A DNA stretch of 64,000 bases from positions 62,001-126,000 of the forward strand of contig VIIQ02000079.1 in the NCBI GenBank assembly GCA_007449985.2, read 5' to 3'. The translations under genes and the position numbers were made by a program. The notes beneath the pieces were generated by a model. It saw nothing but the letters and a program-made list of their open reading frames with translations. It was not told the DNA's origin and did no database searches. Origin of the DNA: Desmodesmus armatus (lineage: Eukaryota > Chlorophyta > Chlorophyceae > Sphaeropleales > Scenedesmaceae). This document shows positions 32,776 through 45,951 of this stretch, piece by piece. Numbering within the stretch: position 1 is the first letter of the stretch; each line of letters opens with the position of its first letter.

Positions 32776-35700
32776 ATGGGCCTCCAAGGCTTGTTCACAT
32801 CTTCCTGTGTGCTGTGGCAGTAACGTGCGCTTTGCAGCGCGCAGCAGGCGCTCGCACGCAGCAACCACAGTCTGTCAGTCTCAAGCCAACACAGGGTGCC
32901 GAGGCAGTTCAGACCCTCAACACCTACTATTTTGATGCTATGAAGCCTCAGATCTCGCTCAGCAGCCGTCCCTGAACCGGCCTGAGAGGACACCCTTAAC
33001 CGTCAGCTGATCTCTCCAAGTTCGGTGACAACTTTCATGCCCGTTGTCAACCCCAAGCCTGCGTCGGGGATGACGCACTCCGTGTCGAGACCCTGGCAAG
33101 CCCTGAAGGTGAGGGTAGGGCTGAGGTGCTGTGGACTGCTGTCGAGTGTACCTGTGGCAGCAGTACATGGTGCTGCAGTGTTGCTTCATCTCTGCTTTAA
33201 GCTGTTCTGCAACAAGACTTTGCAGCAGCTGACCTGCTGCTGCGCATTTTGGGTAGGGATTCTGACCCGTTGTCAGCAGCGCCCAGGTTGCATAAGCGGG
33301 TCCTGTTTCCGTGCACATCGTACGCTGAGCGCAACTAGTACTGTCGCGCTGTTCAGCTGTTGATGCATCGTCAAACACCCTGGTTGGCTTGCACATCCAT
33401 TCAAGTACCAGTTTGCTGGTGCACACGTATGCACGCACGTCCCCAACCTGCCATCTGTGGTGCTGTCACTGACATGGCGTGTTGTGCCCTGCCCCCGCCG
33501 CTGCTGCTGCTCCTCCCCTTGCCCCTGTCCTGCCCCAGAACTTGGCTGTCATGTTTGGCCAAGTCAACGCCATCAACCAAGACAGCCCTGCTGCGCAGCG
33601 CCTGTTCCCAAGAGCCTTCATGGCCGTTACTGCCGCATCCGACAACGCCCCCGTCAAGCTGGACCTGGCAACCGCCATCAGGATGGCTGAGGCCAAGGGC
33701 CTGCGGTCATCATGGGCAGAGGTGACCCCCAGCAGTGTGCTGCTGCTGCCTTCGGCCAGTCCACTGGTGCTGTGGCCGATGTGATGGACGTGACCTACAA
33801 CGAGCAGGTGGGTGAGCCGTTGGAACCTGAAACTGCACTGCTACTTTATGTTGTTGCCCTGACCACAGCATCAGCAGTATGAGGAATGTGCACTCTGCTG
33901 GGGGCCTGTTGACACCACCTGCAGCTTGTTTTGGGGTGCTGCTGTGAAGAACGGCATCCACAGCAGGTTGGTCAACCACCTAGGCTGATTGTCTAAGGGC
34001 TGGCATGCTTGGGGTTCTGGGTTGCAAAACAACCTTCTCAGTAGCAGGGTTGCTGCTGCTTTGCTGTGGGGTCGCACCGTGCCCCACTCTCATGCAAGGG
34101 TGGCAGGCTCGCGCGCTGGGACCAAGCTCTAGGCTAGAGGCGTCCACCCAGCAGGAAACCGTTGCCTTGTCCAGCCAGGAGACAAGTGATTGGTTGTCTG
34201 ATCTGACAGCAGGGGGGCACATGGGTTGCTTCTTGTTGCTTTGTCACAGAACTCCTGCGTATCCAGCGACAGACAAACGGAAGGTACTGAGCAGCACAAC
34301 ATACCTTGACAAGTGCATGTAGTTCACCTAGCTGACCAGAGTTGCATGTGTCTGCCGTCCCTCCCCCCTTCCCTCCTGCCTGCAGGCTGATGAGATCTCC
34401 CTTGAGCTTGATGTCGTGCACCACCCCACACCATCAGCGAGTTTGACTCCCATGGCAAGCAGACCTTGGATGTTGAGGAGGCCCACTACCACTTCAACAC
34501 CGCCCCAGGGGTCAAGGTGGATGCACAGGCCCTGCTGCAAGCCCTCAAGGCGCCTGACGCTGCTGTGGAAGGTGGGTAGGGTCAGTTGGGGTTGACCTGT
34601 ACTCAGTACAGGAGGCTCCTGTACATGATACAAAGGAGACAGTGAAGAGCTTACTACTGTGTCACGACTGGGCACGACTACGTGCCAAAGCTGCTTGTCA
34701 GATACAAGTGCCACATGGCATGAGTGTCACACTGCACCATCTATTGACACGCTCAGGGGCATTGGCAAGTCAGCCTCATGTACTGGTGTGGGTGCGTCAT
34801 TTCCTCCCTTGTAGTGGCCCCGCACAGTGCCTGTCACAGTGCACACGTGTATTTGTGCAACATTGCTGTCAAGGAGAGTGACACTCTCACATTCCCACTT
34901 GGCAGAATTCACCTAGGTGCGAACTGTGCCTCATTGACTTCCCACCCTGTGCTTGCTGTGTGGTGCTGCAGGTCTGCACATGTTTGTCAAGGGTAATGGA
35001 GGTGGACCCTTTCCATGCACCCTGTTCTCCCTGTCAACCGACGCCAACAATGCACAAGCCGCCGTCGGGAGCCTGGTTGTGGTGACGGTCACAGGGACGG
35101 GGTTTGACGCTGACTGCCTCTGTGACGAGAAGGGTATATGTTGCTCCCAACAGCGCAGGTCTTCAACCAACCCGGGACTGTGCGAGTTGGGCTGCGAGGA
35201 TTCCTCTGGATTCTGTTGTGCAGACGATCCTTGCTGCCTTGACGCCACTGGCGCACCACAAGACCAATCGTGTGGAGGAGAAGTGTCCCCTACATCGGAC
35301 AACCCTGGTGCCCAGCAGGCAGCCCTCTCTGCCAAGGGTGGTTCCAAGTCCCGCGTCACTCCACCAGCTGCCGCCAAGAAGCACACCAAGCGCTCTGGAC
35401 AGCGTGAGAGCCAAGATGCCACCGTGTCTGACTTGCTGGCGTGTCTCCCAGTTGCGCTTCAGATCACCGGTAATGCTGAGTGGGTGGCAATTGGTGTGAC
35501 TGACACTTCTCAGTGTCAGTCACACTCATTGTCCAGGCAGCCAGTCAGCAATACCACCGGTGGGTTGCGTCAGCCATGCTGCCGGCAACCCTCCGGTGGC
35601 CCCACACTGTTCATTGATGATGTATTCACAGGCTCTGATGGGGTCGCCACAGCTTGGCTGGAGGTCACCGGCCTAGGAGATATCACCATATCTGCTGTAG

Positions 35701-36365
35701 AGGCGAACTTCTACAGCCTGTTCCAAGTCTGTCAACATCACCGGAATCACCGCTGGTGCTGCTCCCGGCACCGCGACCCACCTCAAGCTGCAGCCAGCCA
35801 AGAGCCACAAGCACTGTGGCGACCCCGCAACCATCCTCGCAACCGCCAAGGATGCCAACGGCGCCCCTGTGGCCAACGCCAAGGTCACCTTCTCTGCTGA
35901 AGGCGACTGCCACATCCACAACTCCCCTGCGGAAAGGACCACTGATGCCAACGGGGTGGCCACCTACACCTTTGGATCCCATGAGCCCTGCAAGGCAACT
36001 GTGGTGGCTGCTAGTGTGGGCGCCAACGGAGTCCCCGTGCTGTCTGATGTCGCCTACGTCTACTTTGTGGAGGAGCACTATGAGAGGGAGAGGGACTACT
36101 ATGGAGAAGAGAGGGAATATTACAAAGGGTGAGTGGTGTTGCTGGCATGGGGGGGGGCGATTCCTACTAACGTGTGGTTTCCTGGCTGCCCCTTCTCACA
36201 CCAGCCCCCTTCAGCACTCTAGCAGAAGTTCACCTCAACAGTGTGACTGCCAGGCATGCGGCACCACCTTCCTCTATTCTCACTCCTTCTGCACTGCTGT
36301 ACTTGTACTGCTGCCTCTGTTGCTGCAGTGGGCACCCCAGGTATGCCGAAGAAAGGCTGTCCTGA
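32776..36365 (+). pseudogene. Secreted Ig-like protein gene copy D, several frameshifts
   Basis: All five exons are present: 32,776-33,108; 33,539-33,807; 34,386-34,571; 34,972-36,128; 36,329-36,365. Against B, exon 1 has a one-base loss right after the ATG (frame then stops at 32,821), two more one-base losses near 32,970 and 33,005, and a three-base loss. Exon 2 has a one-base loss near 33,751, exon 3 one near 34,427, and exon 4 a five-base loss near 35,730. Splice sites and the 37-base last exon are kept. The TATA box is also changed. Exon 4 resembles B (ERDYYGEEREYYK). Several losses lie in short C or G runs, so some could be base-call errors, but their number supports a pseudogene. Confidence 0.8.
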
Positions 36366-37730
36366 ACACCGACAAGGGTCACACTGACAGAGGTCCCACC
36401 AACAAGCAGGCACATCGACAAGACCAGCAGGCACACACAAGCACATGCCGGACATTGTAGCAACCATGATGACTCTATCAGCTGCTTGGCGGTTGCATGG
36501 TAATGGGACATTCTGCCACAGCTGCCAGCAGTACTTTCTGTAACAGCAGTGCCCATTTGAAATGGTACGCTGCCAGCTGGGCGTGTCGTTTTGGCTTGTG
36601 ACGCTGCTTCTGCATTGGACAGCACATCCTGCCGACCGGCAGGGGTGTCAGCTAATACCCTGAGTTGTGGGTGATTGTGTCTGGCGTTCCTCACATACCG
36701 AGGCTGCTTGTGATTCCTCGTAGCATGGAGCTGTTGTGCTGTGCTGCGTGTATGTGGACATAGCGTTGCTGTGGAGGTGTTGTTGGAGTGTGACACCTGT
36801 GCCGTGTTGATTCTTGTGTGCTGTTGACCTGTGTATCTCCCCATGGGTGCTGTCAGCAACGTTGTGAAGTTGATCGCACATGAATCATGTGTACGTCTCA
36901 ACAGCAGAGGCAGACACTGGCAGCTGCAGTCCTGTGCTGTTGGCACATCACTGCAAGGAGGCCGCCGTCACTGACCCCCTTGTGGGATGTGTCTTGTGTA
37001 GTACATCCATCATACAGACTGCAGCCACGTCTGCATGTTTTTTGAAGCCAGCTTGAGGTCAAGGGACTGCAGGCTGTGTCACGGCCTTTGGTGGCCAACG
37101 TGCTGCCTTTGGTGGAGAGTGTGGGAGTTGAAGGCACCCTTTGCAAAAATCAGGGCTGCATGCGTGCAGGCTGCCGGTGCTCAGTACCAGACATATGTCA
37201 TGTTGCTGTTGTACAGTCAAGTTACTCTCAAGCAAGGTGTTGGCCGCTACGGCCATGGGCAACTGTTGGCACATGCTTGCAGGGCCTCCCTACTGAGGCT
37301 TGGCCGTGCACCGGAATGTATCTTGCTTTGTATTGCCTGGCAGGAGAGCATCTTCCACTCTCCAGCGCTCAGGACAGCTTAGTGTGCGGATACCATCATA
37401 CAGCATCTGCCTCACAGTGTGTAGACCATCATACTGTTGTGGCGACGTCATGCATGCCATGCTGGTGCAGGCCCTGCATGTTTGCGTCACCTGCTGTGCC
37501 ATAATGGCGGGCTGCCTGCAGTGTGTGTATGGTGTGGCCCCTGTGTACAGTGTAAAGGACTGGACATGTTCCAAGTTGATTTACAGTTCAGAAGTTGTCA
37601 CTGTGGCCGTGTGCGCATCTGCTGTTGCGTGTGGCATGCATGATGATCTCAGTCAGAATCAGTGCCTTGTCAAGGTTTCTCAGTCTGTAGCAGACTGTGT
37701 GCTGCTCAGCAAAAACACTTGCAGTGCGCA
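36366..37730. other. 3' flank of gene D, repeat of 17.7-19.0 kb
   Basis: Contains a TGTAA at 36,539-36,543 in the same place as for gene B and one copy (36,937-37,030) of the roughly 100-base repeat. Match to the B flank ends near 37,727. Confidence 0.55.
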
Positions 37731-40700
37731 GTGCATGCCCTTACAGTCACGAATAAAAAAACCCAGTGTTACAGGCAGCAGGTCCATCAAATCGTGTCAG
37801 ATCTGCAAAGCAGGATATCAAACAAGGAGCCCACTCCACTACAAAGTCAACACCACCAGTCATTAGCAGCAGCAGTGCCTATCCTTGCCAGACTGGACAA
37901 GGGCTTGTTGCACGTACCAAAAAGGTACTGGCGCTCTCACAAACGCCAAACAGCAATAGAAAAGCTGCAGAAGCACTTAGATGGTCAGTCAACACAGCAA
38001 AGCGCTTACTTGGGCGCCAAAACAGTCATTGCCGGTCACACTCTGCAGGCCCGTACACTCAAATCACTGCATTCTGCTGAGCAGCAAGTGTCTCAAATGG
38101 AGCATTGAGCTGCATAAGAAGCCTCAGTCTGGTTGAGTCATGAAGCATGTAGCAGTACGAAGGAGTCAGAAAGTACTGCTGCGAATGTACTGTACAGTAC
38201 TATCGCTCGTCAGGACATGCCCTCAAGCAGTTGCACCACGTCACAGACAAGATCACAGAGTCAGTGAGCCCTTCAGCAGGAGCTCAGTCAAGGGTCAGCA
38301 ACTTCGGCCACACTGCTTCATCAAAAATGAAAACCCAACCTCGCGCTTGATCACATCCTGACTCCTGGCACCTGCATGTCTAGGTCAAGTGCTGCGCGCA
38401 TGCAGGTGGTGTCTTCTGGGGACCACACCCTGACCGCACCATGCAGCCGCTGTGTTAAACAAAACTGCCGACACACATACACTCACATACCTGCTGTGTG
38501 TTGTGTGCTACTGTAGGTGAACCAATTGCATGAAACAGCTGCTCACGTACGCGTCCTGCATACAAATGTTGGACAGGGTATGTGCTCCAAGAATCAAACC
38601 TGTCAGAAGTTGACCCCTTTGCAGCCCATACAACAGGACACCAGGTCACACACAACCCCAGTGCCCCTCCGCCAATGAAGAGCATTGGACCAAGCCCCCA
38701 CCGACCAACTGTACTCAGACCTTTACAGCAAGCGCAACAGGACACCTGCCTCCCCGATCAAACCCCACTCGATCAACACACCAGAGCAATCCGCTATGCT
38801 CAACACACAGCAACAGCTGGAGTGCTGGTGTGCAACACCATCAGCAAGCCATGCAGCGAGGGTGTTATTGTCGCACCCTCACGGTTATGGTCAGGCCCAA
38901 CACTTCATCGCGCTGCATGTGCAGCCTTCGTGTTGCGTATGTCCTGCACGATCAATACCAAACTGTACTGAAACTGCATCCCGAGGCTGGCTTGCCCAGT
39001 TGCCAGTTGTTGCCCTGCACAGGCACCCCAGGACCAAGCAAATCAGCAATATATGCCACTTCGATTGCCACACAGCCCAGGAACCCTCACAATCTGCCGA
39101 TCGCGTCATGCTAGCTGCTGAACATACTGCTGTTGCCCACCAATGCAGGGGACGTGGGTCGATCCCTCATGTACGTGACGTCATAAATGCTGCGCGGAAG
39201 AGGGCATGTGCGGTCACCGCTATGGAGCGCGTGCAGCAGGTGACACACTCTCAACACAGTCAGCACTCACAAGCTCATACAGGACACACAAGCGCCCACA
39301 CATTCCAATTGCTGCACGCGCTCCAGCTGCTGCAGCAATGACAGTAAGATGCCTACTACCATGCACCCTGCCAATTCCTCAGCTGGTTGGGCCAGCACGC
39401 CACAGCGCACACACAGCATTCACACGCGCTTGCTGAATTGCATGCCATGAGGTGAAGGAGCAACAGCAGCAGAGCCCGAGCGAGCCGCTTGCGCATGCAT
39501 GTTGAAACACACTCCTACACAACCACCGTCATGCCAAGCAATCGACTCACGTGATGCAGCCACTCGTGAAAATGGCTACTGGCTAAGCAACACATGCATG
39601 CGCTCCCTGCACGAGAACTAGCAACCGAGCCAGGCTTGCAGGCGTGCATCGCACTGACTTCCACACGCCAGTCCATGCACGCGTTTTCCACGCAGGCCGT
39701 GCAAGCCTGCGATTGTTGCATGCTGCATGGCGCGCATTCTTAGATATGAAAACATGCTGCACATGTTGAATGCAACATGCGCTCCTTCTTGCCGCCACAG
39801 ATGCAGTCAGCTACCTTGGCTAGTGCAAGCCGCGACAACCCCTATCCTGGTGTGCAGGACAACAACAGCACCCACACATCTATATCCGTGCTGAGCGTGT
39901 TGCTCGCCTCGTGCACCTCCCCGACCAAATGCTCCTCACACCCATCAACCAAACCAACACTCATGCCCCCCTGCAAACACAAACACACAACCTAAGAAAC
40001 CCGCCAGCAACAGATACCGATCATGTGCCATGCGTTGATGGATAAACCCCCTGCCACAACTCTGGATCCCAGTCAATCCCAGCTGCATGGGCCCAACAAA
40101 CTTCAGCACACTGACCGTCAGCACACTGACCGACCGTAAGGACTTTCCATAACACGCCATCTCAGGTCCACCAAGTGCATGGGAGAAGCCAAACTAAGCC
40201 ATGTTAGCGCACACCGCCCTGTACCTGTGAGCCAAAAGAAGAAGATCTCAACTTGGAGGCCAGCACTCCTTGGCCCACCTGCTGGCGCACTTTCCTGCGG
40301 GGTAAATTCAACACCTTGTGGACCCCTCAGCACCCAGAAAAGCACCATGCAGTGAATGCATGGGAAACTGGCTCCACTCAACTGCCAGGTGGCTGCCCGT
40401 CTTTACCCCCGCAACACCATCAATTCACGCCATCAGTGTGTTTTGTCAGCACTTCAAAGTCAAGATGCAGAAGACGACTAGCCCCACAGAGCCGCACAAT
40501 TCAGCAGTGGTGCTGCACTCCCAGTAGAAGGTGCAGGGTATAAGCCACAATCCCTACAGCACACCTCCATCCACGAAATCGCACAAGGTCGAATTGCTCT
40601 GCAGCTGGTCCTGTGCTGATTACGTAATCACAGACGCACAACCATGGGGCATGCAGGGCTGCAACATGCTGACCGCTCGCAGCTACAGCTGCCAAACATG

Positions 40701-41588
40701 TGGCACCGTGTTGCAGTTGTTGACACCCTGTTGACCCGAACTACAGCCCCCACACCTCTGAAAAATGAGAGTAAGCCAAAGCCATATATCCCATACGTGA
40801 CAACAGACACAGTCCCCAGGGGACCAGGCAGCACAAGGCAAGGCATGCCACCGACACACGCTACTGGTGACCGCTGCGTGGACTAAAACAGACCCAATTC
40901 ACTGAGAGACCAAACCAGCCAGCCACACAACCACAGATGCAACCAGAGAACGGCACCATGACAAGAGACAACAAGACAGGACCAGGCTGCAGAACCAAGT
41001 CGGTCCATCACCTGCCTGCTCGGCAGGCTGCCAGGTGGTGTTTGACCACCCTGCACATCGGCTGCAGGGCCTAAGCATTTGACCCTATGCCACCTGACAC
41101 AAATTGCAGCAGATGCGAGAAAGGCAGCGCGTGAACAAACATCATGCATCTAGTGATCAGCCATGACCGGCGGCCACAGAACTCGGCCCACTATGCACTG
41201 CGCACTGCAAACCCTCGCACTGTGAACCCTGAAGCAAAAAGCGTAAGAAAAGGTAAGCCACAAAGATACTGTTGTGATCAGCTACAGGCAGGCAACATCG
41301 TTGCGCAAGGCTGCAACTTGCGGGTGCTGTGCAGAGCAAGCAACTGCAGGAATTGCCTTGCAAGACAGACCCTTTCACAAATCCGAAGAGGCTGCTGACA
41401 CGCAGCCTGCACATGCAGGCCGCAAGTAAAGACATTCTCTGTCAGCGCCACTGTTCACCACACAACAGCGTGTCCAGCAATGCTTCCTTGGCTCACAACA
41501 GCACTGCGCATGCCTGCTGCGCATGCTGGAAAAAGCACCACAAGCACGCAACATCAGCTTCCATGACCAAGGCCCAAGACGGATCCCA
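37731..41588. other. No recognisable gene; A/C-rich plus strand
   Basis: Unlike its neighbours this stretch is rich in A and C on the plus strand. The longest open frame is 38,685-39,341 (218 codons, rich in His, Gln, Ala and Ser, ending LLHALQLLQQ); another lies at 37,662-38,108. Neither matches a family I know, and no splice pattern or catalytic motif was seen. A decayed retroelement is possible but unsupported. Confidence 0.3.
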
Positions 41589-44500
41589 TCACCTGATGCG
41601 TCTGAAATCATGCACGATGTAGTCCTCCTCGCGAAGCTCCAAGCTTCGGCCCGCTGCTGCTGCCAGAGCTGCTGCTGCTGCGGCCGTGGGCTGACGCTGC
41701 GAGACCTCGACACCAAACACGGCCTTGTACACGCCCGCCATCTGAGTGTTGAGATAGCGTTTCCACGTGAGGTCGCCATGCACAGGCGCCAGCTGGGACT
41801 TGGCTGCTGCTGCTGTGCTGATCTTGCGATCGTGATCGCGGCCAGCAGTGACACCGCGGTTCGTCACAGGGCGCCACACCAGCATATACTCTGCAGCTTC
41901 TGAGGGGTTCAACGCAGCTTCAAGGGCGACGAGGGCGTCTGTCGAGAACACTAGCTGCCGGTCGGTCTTGGAGTTGTTCTGCACGCAGAATGCGTCAAAC
42001 CCAACCTCGAGCTTGCGCGCCTCCTTCTCCTTACCCAACAGCCTCATGAGTTTCGCGAGTGCCCAGACCTTCCAGCCAACGCGGCAGCGTGCTGACATGA
42101 CTGCTGCTGTGTTGGGCTCAAAGTCCGCAGTCATGCGCTGCAGCTTGCCAAAGCTCATCCTGCGGCAGCGCGAGGGATGAGAGACAGCAGAGGACAGTGA
42201 GCGACAGCAGCAGCATTGCCGCACTCTGGCAGCTTCCTGCTCCTGAAGCTACATCTATCTACTTCTAAAAACGTGGTCATCAGCGTACAACACACCATGG
42301 CGACCCCCCACACACCCATCACATTATCCCACCACACCCAATTGTAGCAGTATTTCAAACAGGAGGCTGCTTGCTGTTGATATATGTGGGCGCAGGGCAC
42401 CTCCTGGGATAAGGCGCATGGGTGCGAGACACATTGTGTTGGTGCGCTTTGCCTAAGGCTCCCGCGGCAGCTGGGCTGTGTGTGCATTGTGTGCGTTCTG
42501 TGTGAGCATGCCTGGATGTGCGTTGACACGTAAGTTGCATCCAGCAGGTACATGTTATGATGACCAGTCGTAATGTTGAAAGGCATGTGCGTATGTGTTT
42601 GGGGGGGGCAGCTTGTAAGGCGTCAGCCTCCAATTCCCCCAACAAAACACAGCAATGTGCAGCTCTAATGAACCCCACCCCACGAAAACCACACCTGAAG
42701 GGAGCCTGGTGAGCCTCCAAAAAGTCCAGCATGTAGTTCCAGCTTTCCATCAACACCAACGGATAGGTGCTGCTGGTAGCCGCATGCAGGATCAGCAACG
42801 GCATGCCGCCCTGCTGCTGCACACCCCCCTGCTGGTCTGCAGCTGCTGCACGTCCACCTCACACCCGGTGACACTACTGCTGCTGCTGCTGCTGGTTGCG
42901 CCCTCCTCACTCTTCAAGTTGCCGTCATGCACAGCGCTGGCTAGGAGCCGAGGGCTGCCGCTGCTGCTGCCGGAGCTGTTGCTCCTGTACAGGATGCTGT
43001 GCCGATCTGGCTGTTGGTCCCGCTCAGCGCTTACGTCATCTGATGAGTCATCACTGCGTGGCGCTATCCGGCCCGCATTCACGCTGTCTGCATTCCCGCC
43101 AGCTGCACTTTCGCCAGGATCTGGAAGCAACATCCCAGGGCCGTGAGTGCGCTCCTTCCCCACTAGGTGAGGTCCCACCCCGCGCACAGCAGCAGCTAGC
43201 GGGTGGGGGTACCCAGCACGACTCGCCGCTCTTCTGCGGTACCCTGCACCGCACCCGACTGCGTGGCTTGGCTGATAGCTGCTGCTGCTCCCGCTGATAC
43301 TGCCGCTGCTGCTGCAAGGATGCTGCTTGCGACGAGGTCGGCGGGGATGACGTCCCACACCTGTGGGCTGGGACGCTACGCTTGTCACGGTGTCAAACAT
43401 GCCAACTGCCAGGGCTGCTGCAGCACCGATTGGGCCGGCCCAGTTGCCGACATAGCCTGCAGCAATCGGCACACACGGCAGTGAAGGGTCAGCTACATAG
43501 CGTACAGGCCACAGAGAACTGAAGGGTCGGCTGGCATAGGGTCCAGGAAGTGACCCACACAGCAGTAGAGGGGCGTGTGTAGAAACAGGGAGTTATGACT
43601 GCTGGCATAAGCCTGGCAGGATTGCGCAAGTGCATGTGTCTTAGCTCTCTGACAGCCAACATAGCCTGCAGGAATGAGGACTAACACAAGTGGAGGGGCA
43701 TGCGTGCTGCCTTCGTGCTGCGCCCTGTGTCCACCCAAACCCAAATACAATCAAACCTCGTACCTGGGTAGGGTTCGCCAGCGATGGCGGATGTGAGGCT
43801 CGGCCGCACGATAGCCACCGGCAGCTGTAGCTGTGCCTGGTAGCGTGTGACCAGCTGCTCACTCATGTGCTTCCCCAGGGTGTAGGTGTTGGGGAAGTTC
43901 CAAAGCTGCTTGTAGGTCTCTGCACGCTGGTTGGCTTCTGCTTTGCCTGACTCCAACAACTCCTGCAGGCAGGGAAACAACACGGCAGCAACATTCACTC
44001 TGTGTTCTGTTGTGTCGGGGGTTGGGGTTCAGTACAGGGAAATACATGTATGGGGGGAGTGGGGGTTCCATTCTCAGCGCAGCCAGCCAGCCAAGGGCTG
44101 ATGAGAGCCTGTGAATAAAATATGGGTGACAAGGGAGATGGAATTGGCCTCTTCTTTGCCTGATTTCAACAACTCCTGCACACAGGGAAGCAACAGGGCA
44201 GCGACGTTACTCTGTGGTCTTCGCACCAGTGCAACGTCGCGCTCTCTTGCATCAATGACGTCCGAGCATCGTCCGTAGTCAGCCGATGCCGTTTTTGAGA
44301 TGACAAGGGGGGGGGGACCCCCCCGGCTCACTGGTCAGTCTGTGTTCTGCTTATTTCAGTTCGGTACAGTGGAATACAGTACCCCTCCGTCAACCCACCT
44401 TTGCGACCTGCTCCACATCCACCACCTGTCGCCCCAGGCGCAGTGGGTAGACCGCCTCGTCTATGATGGAGCCGCGCGGCATGTTCATGTTGACAAAGGC

Positions 44501-45951
44501 GCTGCTGACGTGCACCAGGCCGCGCAGGCGCTGCGCTGACGCGGCCAGCTCCAGCACCGTGCGCGTGCCCTCGTAGTTGCTGGTCAGGGTCTCCTGCAGC
44601 ACGAAAGCAGGGGCAGCAACAGCAGCAACAGGGGCAGGAGGAGGGAGAGGATAGTCAGCATGTTAGCAGGAGAAAAGGTCTGGACAGGTCTGTATGCCCG
44701 GTGTGGTCTGGTTGCCGTGTGCTCTGAGCAGTACTGACACCACTGCTGACCTTGTAGTGCCTCCCACGATTTGCTACTGCAGCTTGCGCCTGCGGGTCTG
44801 CCTGCGCTGCTGGCAGCCTCATTGTCTGGTGTACTGCCGTCTCAGGTCTGCTGCTGTTTGTCTTGAATGCCTGCCCTGCCCACCTGCCTGCCTGCCTGCC
44901 CACCTGCCTGCCTGCCTTTTCGCTCGCCCGCCGGCATGCCTGCCTGACAACCCGCCTGCCCCCCCCCCCCGCCAAGGCTCCCTGCTGTGCATCCCTAGCC
45001 ACTTGCTGTTGCTGCTGCAGCTTTTTGTGCGTAAGAACCGTGGCGGTGTGCGCCCTGCTGCAGATTCATATCTCAGGTACACACCCTCTGCCCTACCAGT
45101 GTCCATCTGCTGTTCGTCACTTCCTCCTGCTTCCTGCCTCCCTCCCGCTGCAATCCTGCTTCTTAGGAGCATGTCGGCTACCCTAGTACTGTCTGCTGCT
45201 GTACGCCCCCCGCCCCCCTCCCATCTCCCACCCTACGCCTGCCACTCTCCCTGCCCCCTCACCCCCCCTGTCACCGACCTGTATGTCTGCCTCCAGCCGT
45301 ATGTCTGCTGCGCAGTGTATGATGAAGTTGACGCTGCTGCTGAGTGCCGCCCTGTCTGAGGGGCTCAGGCCCAGGCCTGGCAGGCTGATGTCGCCACCAA
45401 CAACAACAACCTTGGACAGCAGCGACGCATCCTCACGAACCTGTGCAGAAGCAGCAGTGGGACCGGCAGCCGTGGAGGGGTGCACATACATGCAGCGGCA
45501 ACAGGATCAGACAGTGCAGAGACAGCAAGCCAAAAGCTGGTGTCGACTGCTGCTTCCTTGTCAAACCCTCAGTAGATAGGAGCCCTGCTGCTGAAAGGGG
45601 GTGTGTGGGATTCTGCACCAGCACCTCTCACTGCTTTCACACCAAGTGCTGCCAGCTGACACTCCCCTAACTGTTCCAACACCTCCCTGCAGTGCCACCC
45701 ACCTTGTGGAAGAGAGCTCCCTGCAGCAGCTTGTGTGCCCTGTCCTGGATGCTCTGGCCCTTCCGTGGCCGCAGCAGCAGGTGCACCCGGCCCACATCAG
45801 TGGTGCGCAGCAGCTGCTCAAGCACCACGCTGCCGATGTAGCCTGATGCACCGGTCAGCAGGACTTCGGACCCTGCGAATTCGGACTTGATGCTGTAGCT
45901 GCTGGCTGATGGGATTGGCCTAGGCCAGTGTGGGGGGTCACTGTGAACCAT
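41589..45951 (-). CDS. Fatty acyl-CoA reductase (FAR), 7 exons
   Basis: Exons: 45,951-45,703; 45,440-45,279; 44,593-44,399; 43,962-43,764; 43,456-43,361; 43,120-42,695; 42,159-41,589, about 632 residues. FARs reduce long-chain acyl-CoA with NADPH to fatty alcohols for wax or ether lipids. Exon 1 has the Rossmann start LLTGASGYIGSVVLEQLL; exon 2 IIHCAADIRLEADIQ; exon 3 LVHVSSAFVN; exon 4 the active-site YTLGKHMSE (Tyr-x3-Lys), then VAIVRPSLTSA and EPYPG. Exon 6 holds a Ser/Gly-rich insertion then LILHAATSSTYPL, and exon 7 the C-terminal FAR-like region. All joins are in phase except within exon 6, where one base seems missing in the C6 run at 42,824-42,829; restoring phase there also fits the exon 6/7 join. 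Start is an ATG in good context. Confidence 0.85.
43470..43680 (-). repeat. Decoy copies of the FAR exon 5 acceptor
   Basis: Around 43,668 the minus strand repeats the CTGCAG/GCTATGTTGGC junction of the real exon 5 start (43,456, CTGCAG/GCTATGTCGGC) but then diverges. A pair of shorter copies of a tgaagggtc...catag...cagg motif lies at 43,483 and 43,518. Confidence 0.6.
44010..44385 (-). repeat. Tandem duplication covering the FAR exon 4 acceptor
   Basis: About 44,140-44,205 is a copy of 43,930-43,998: it holds the polypyrimidine/acceptor region and the first 10 or so codons of exon 4 (ELLKSGKEEAN beside the real ELLESGKAEAN). Upstream intron sequence is also repeated (44,345-44,385 with 44,010-44,045). 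The copy lies in intron 3 and lacks the rest of the exon. Confidence 0.75.
44876..44970. repeat. CCTG-type minisatellite and poly-C in FAR intron 2
   Basis: Repeated gcctgcctgcc and cacctgcctg units followed by a run of C. Confidence 0.85.

Noticed and set aside
33710..33979. Long identical open frames at 32,145 (+) and 33,710 (-)
   Set aside because: They lie in intron 2 of copies C and D and are the same because the copies are inverted paralogues, not because they are genes.
44655..45172. Arg/Gly/Ala-rich open frames in FAR intron 2
   Set aside because: They read through the CCTG minisatellite and poly-C; no link to the reductase frame.
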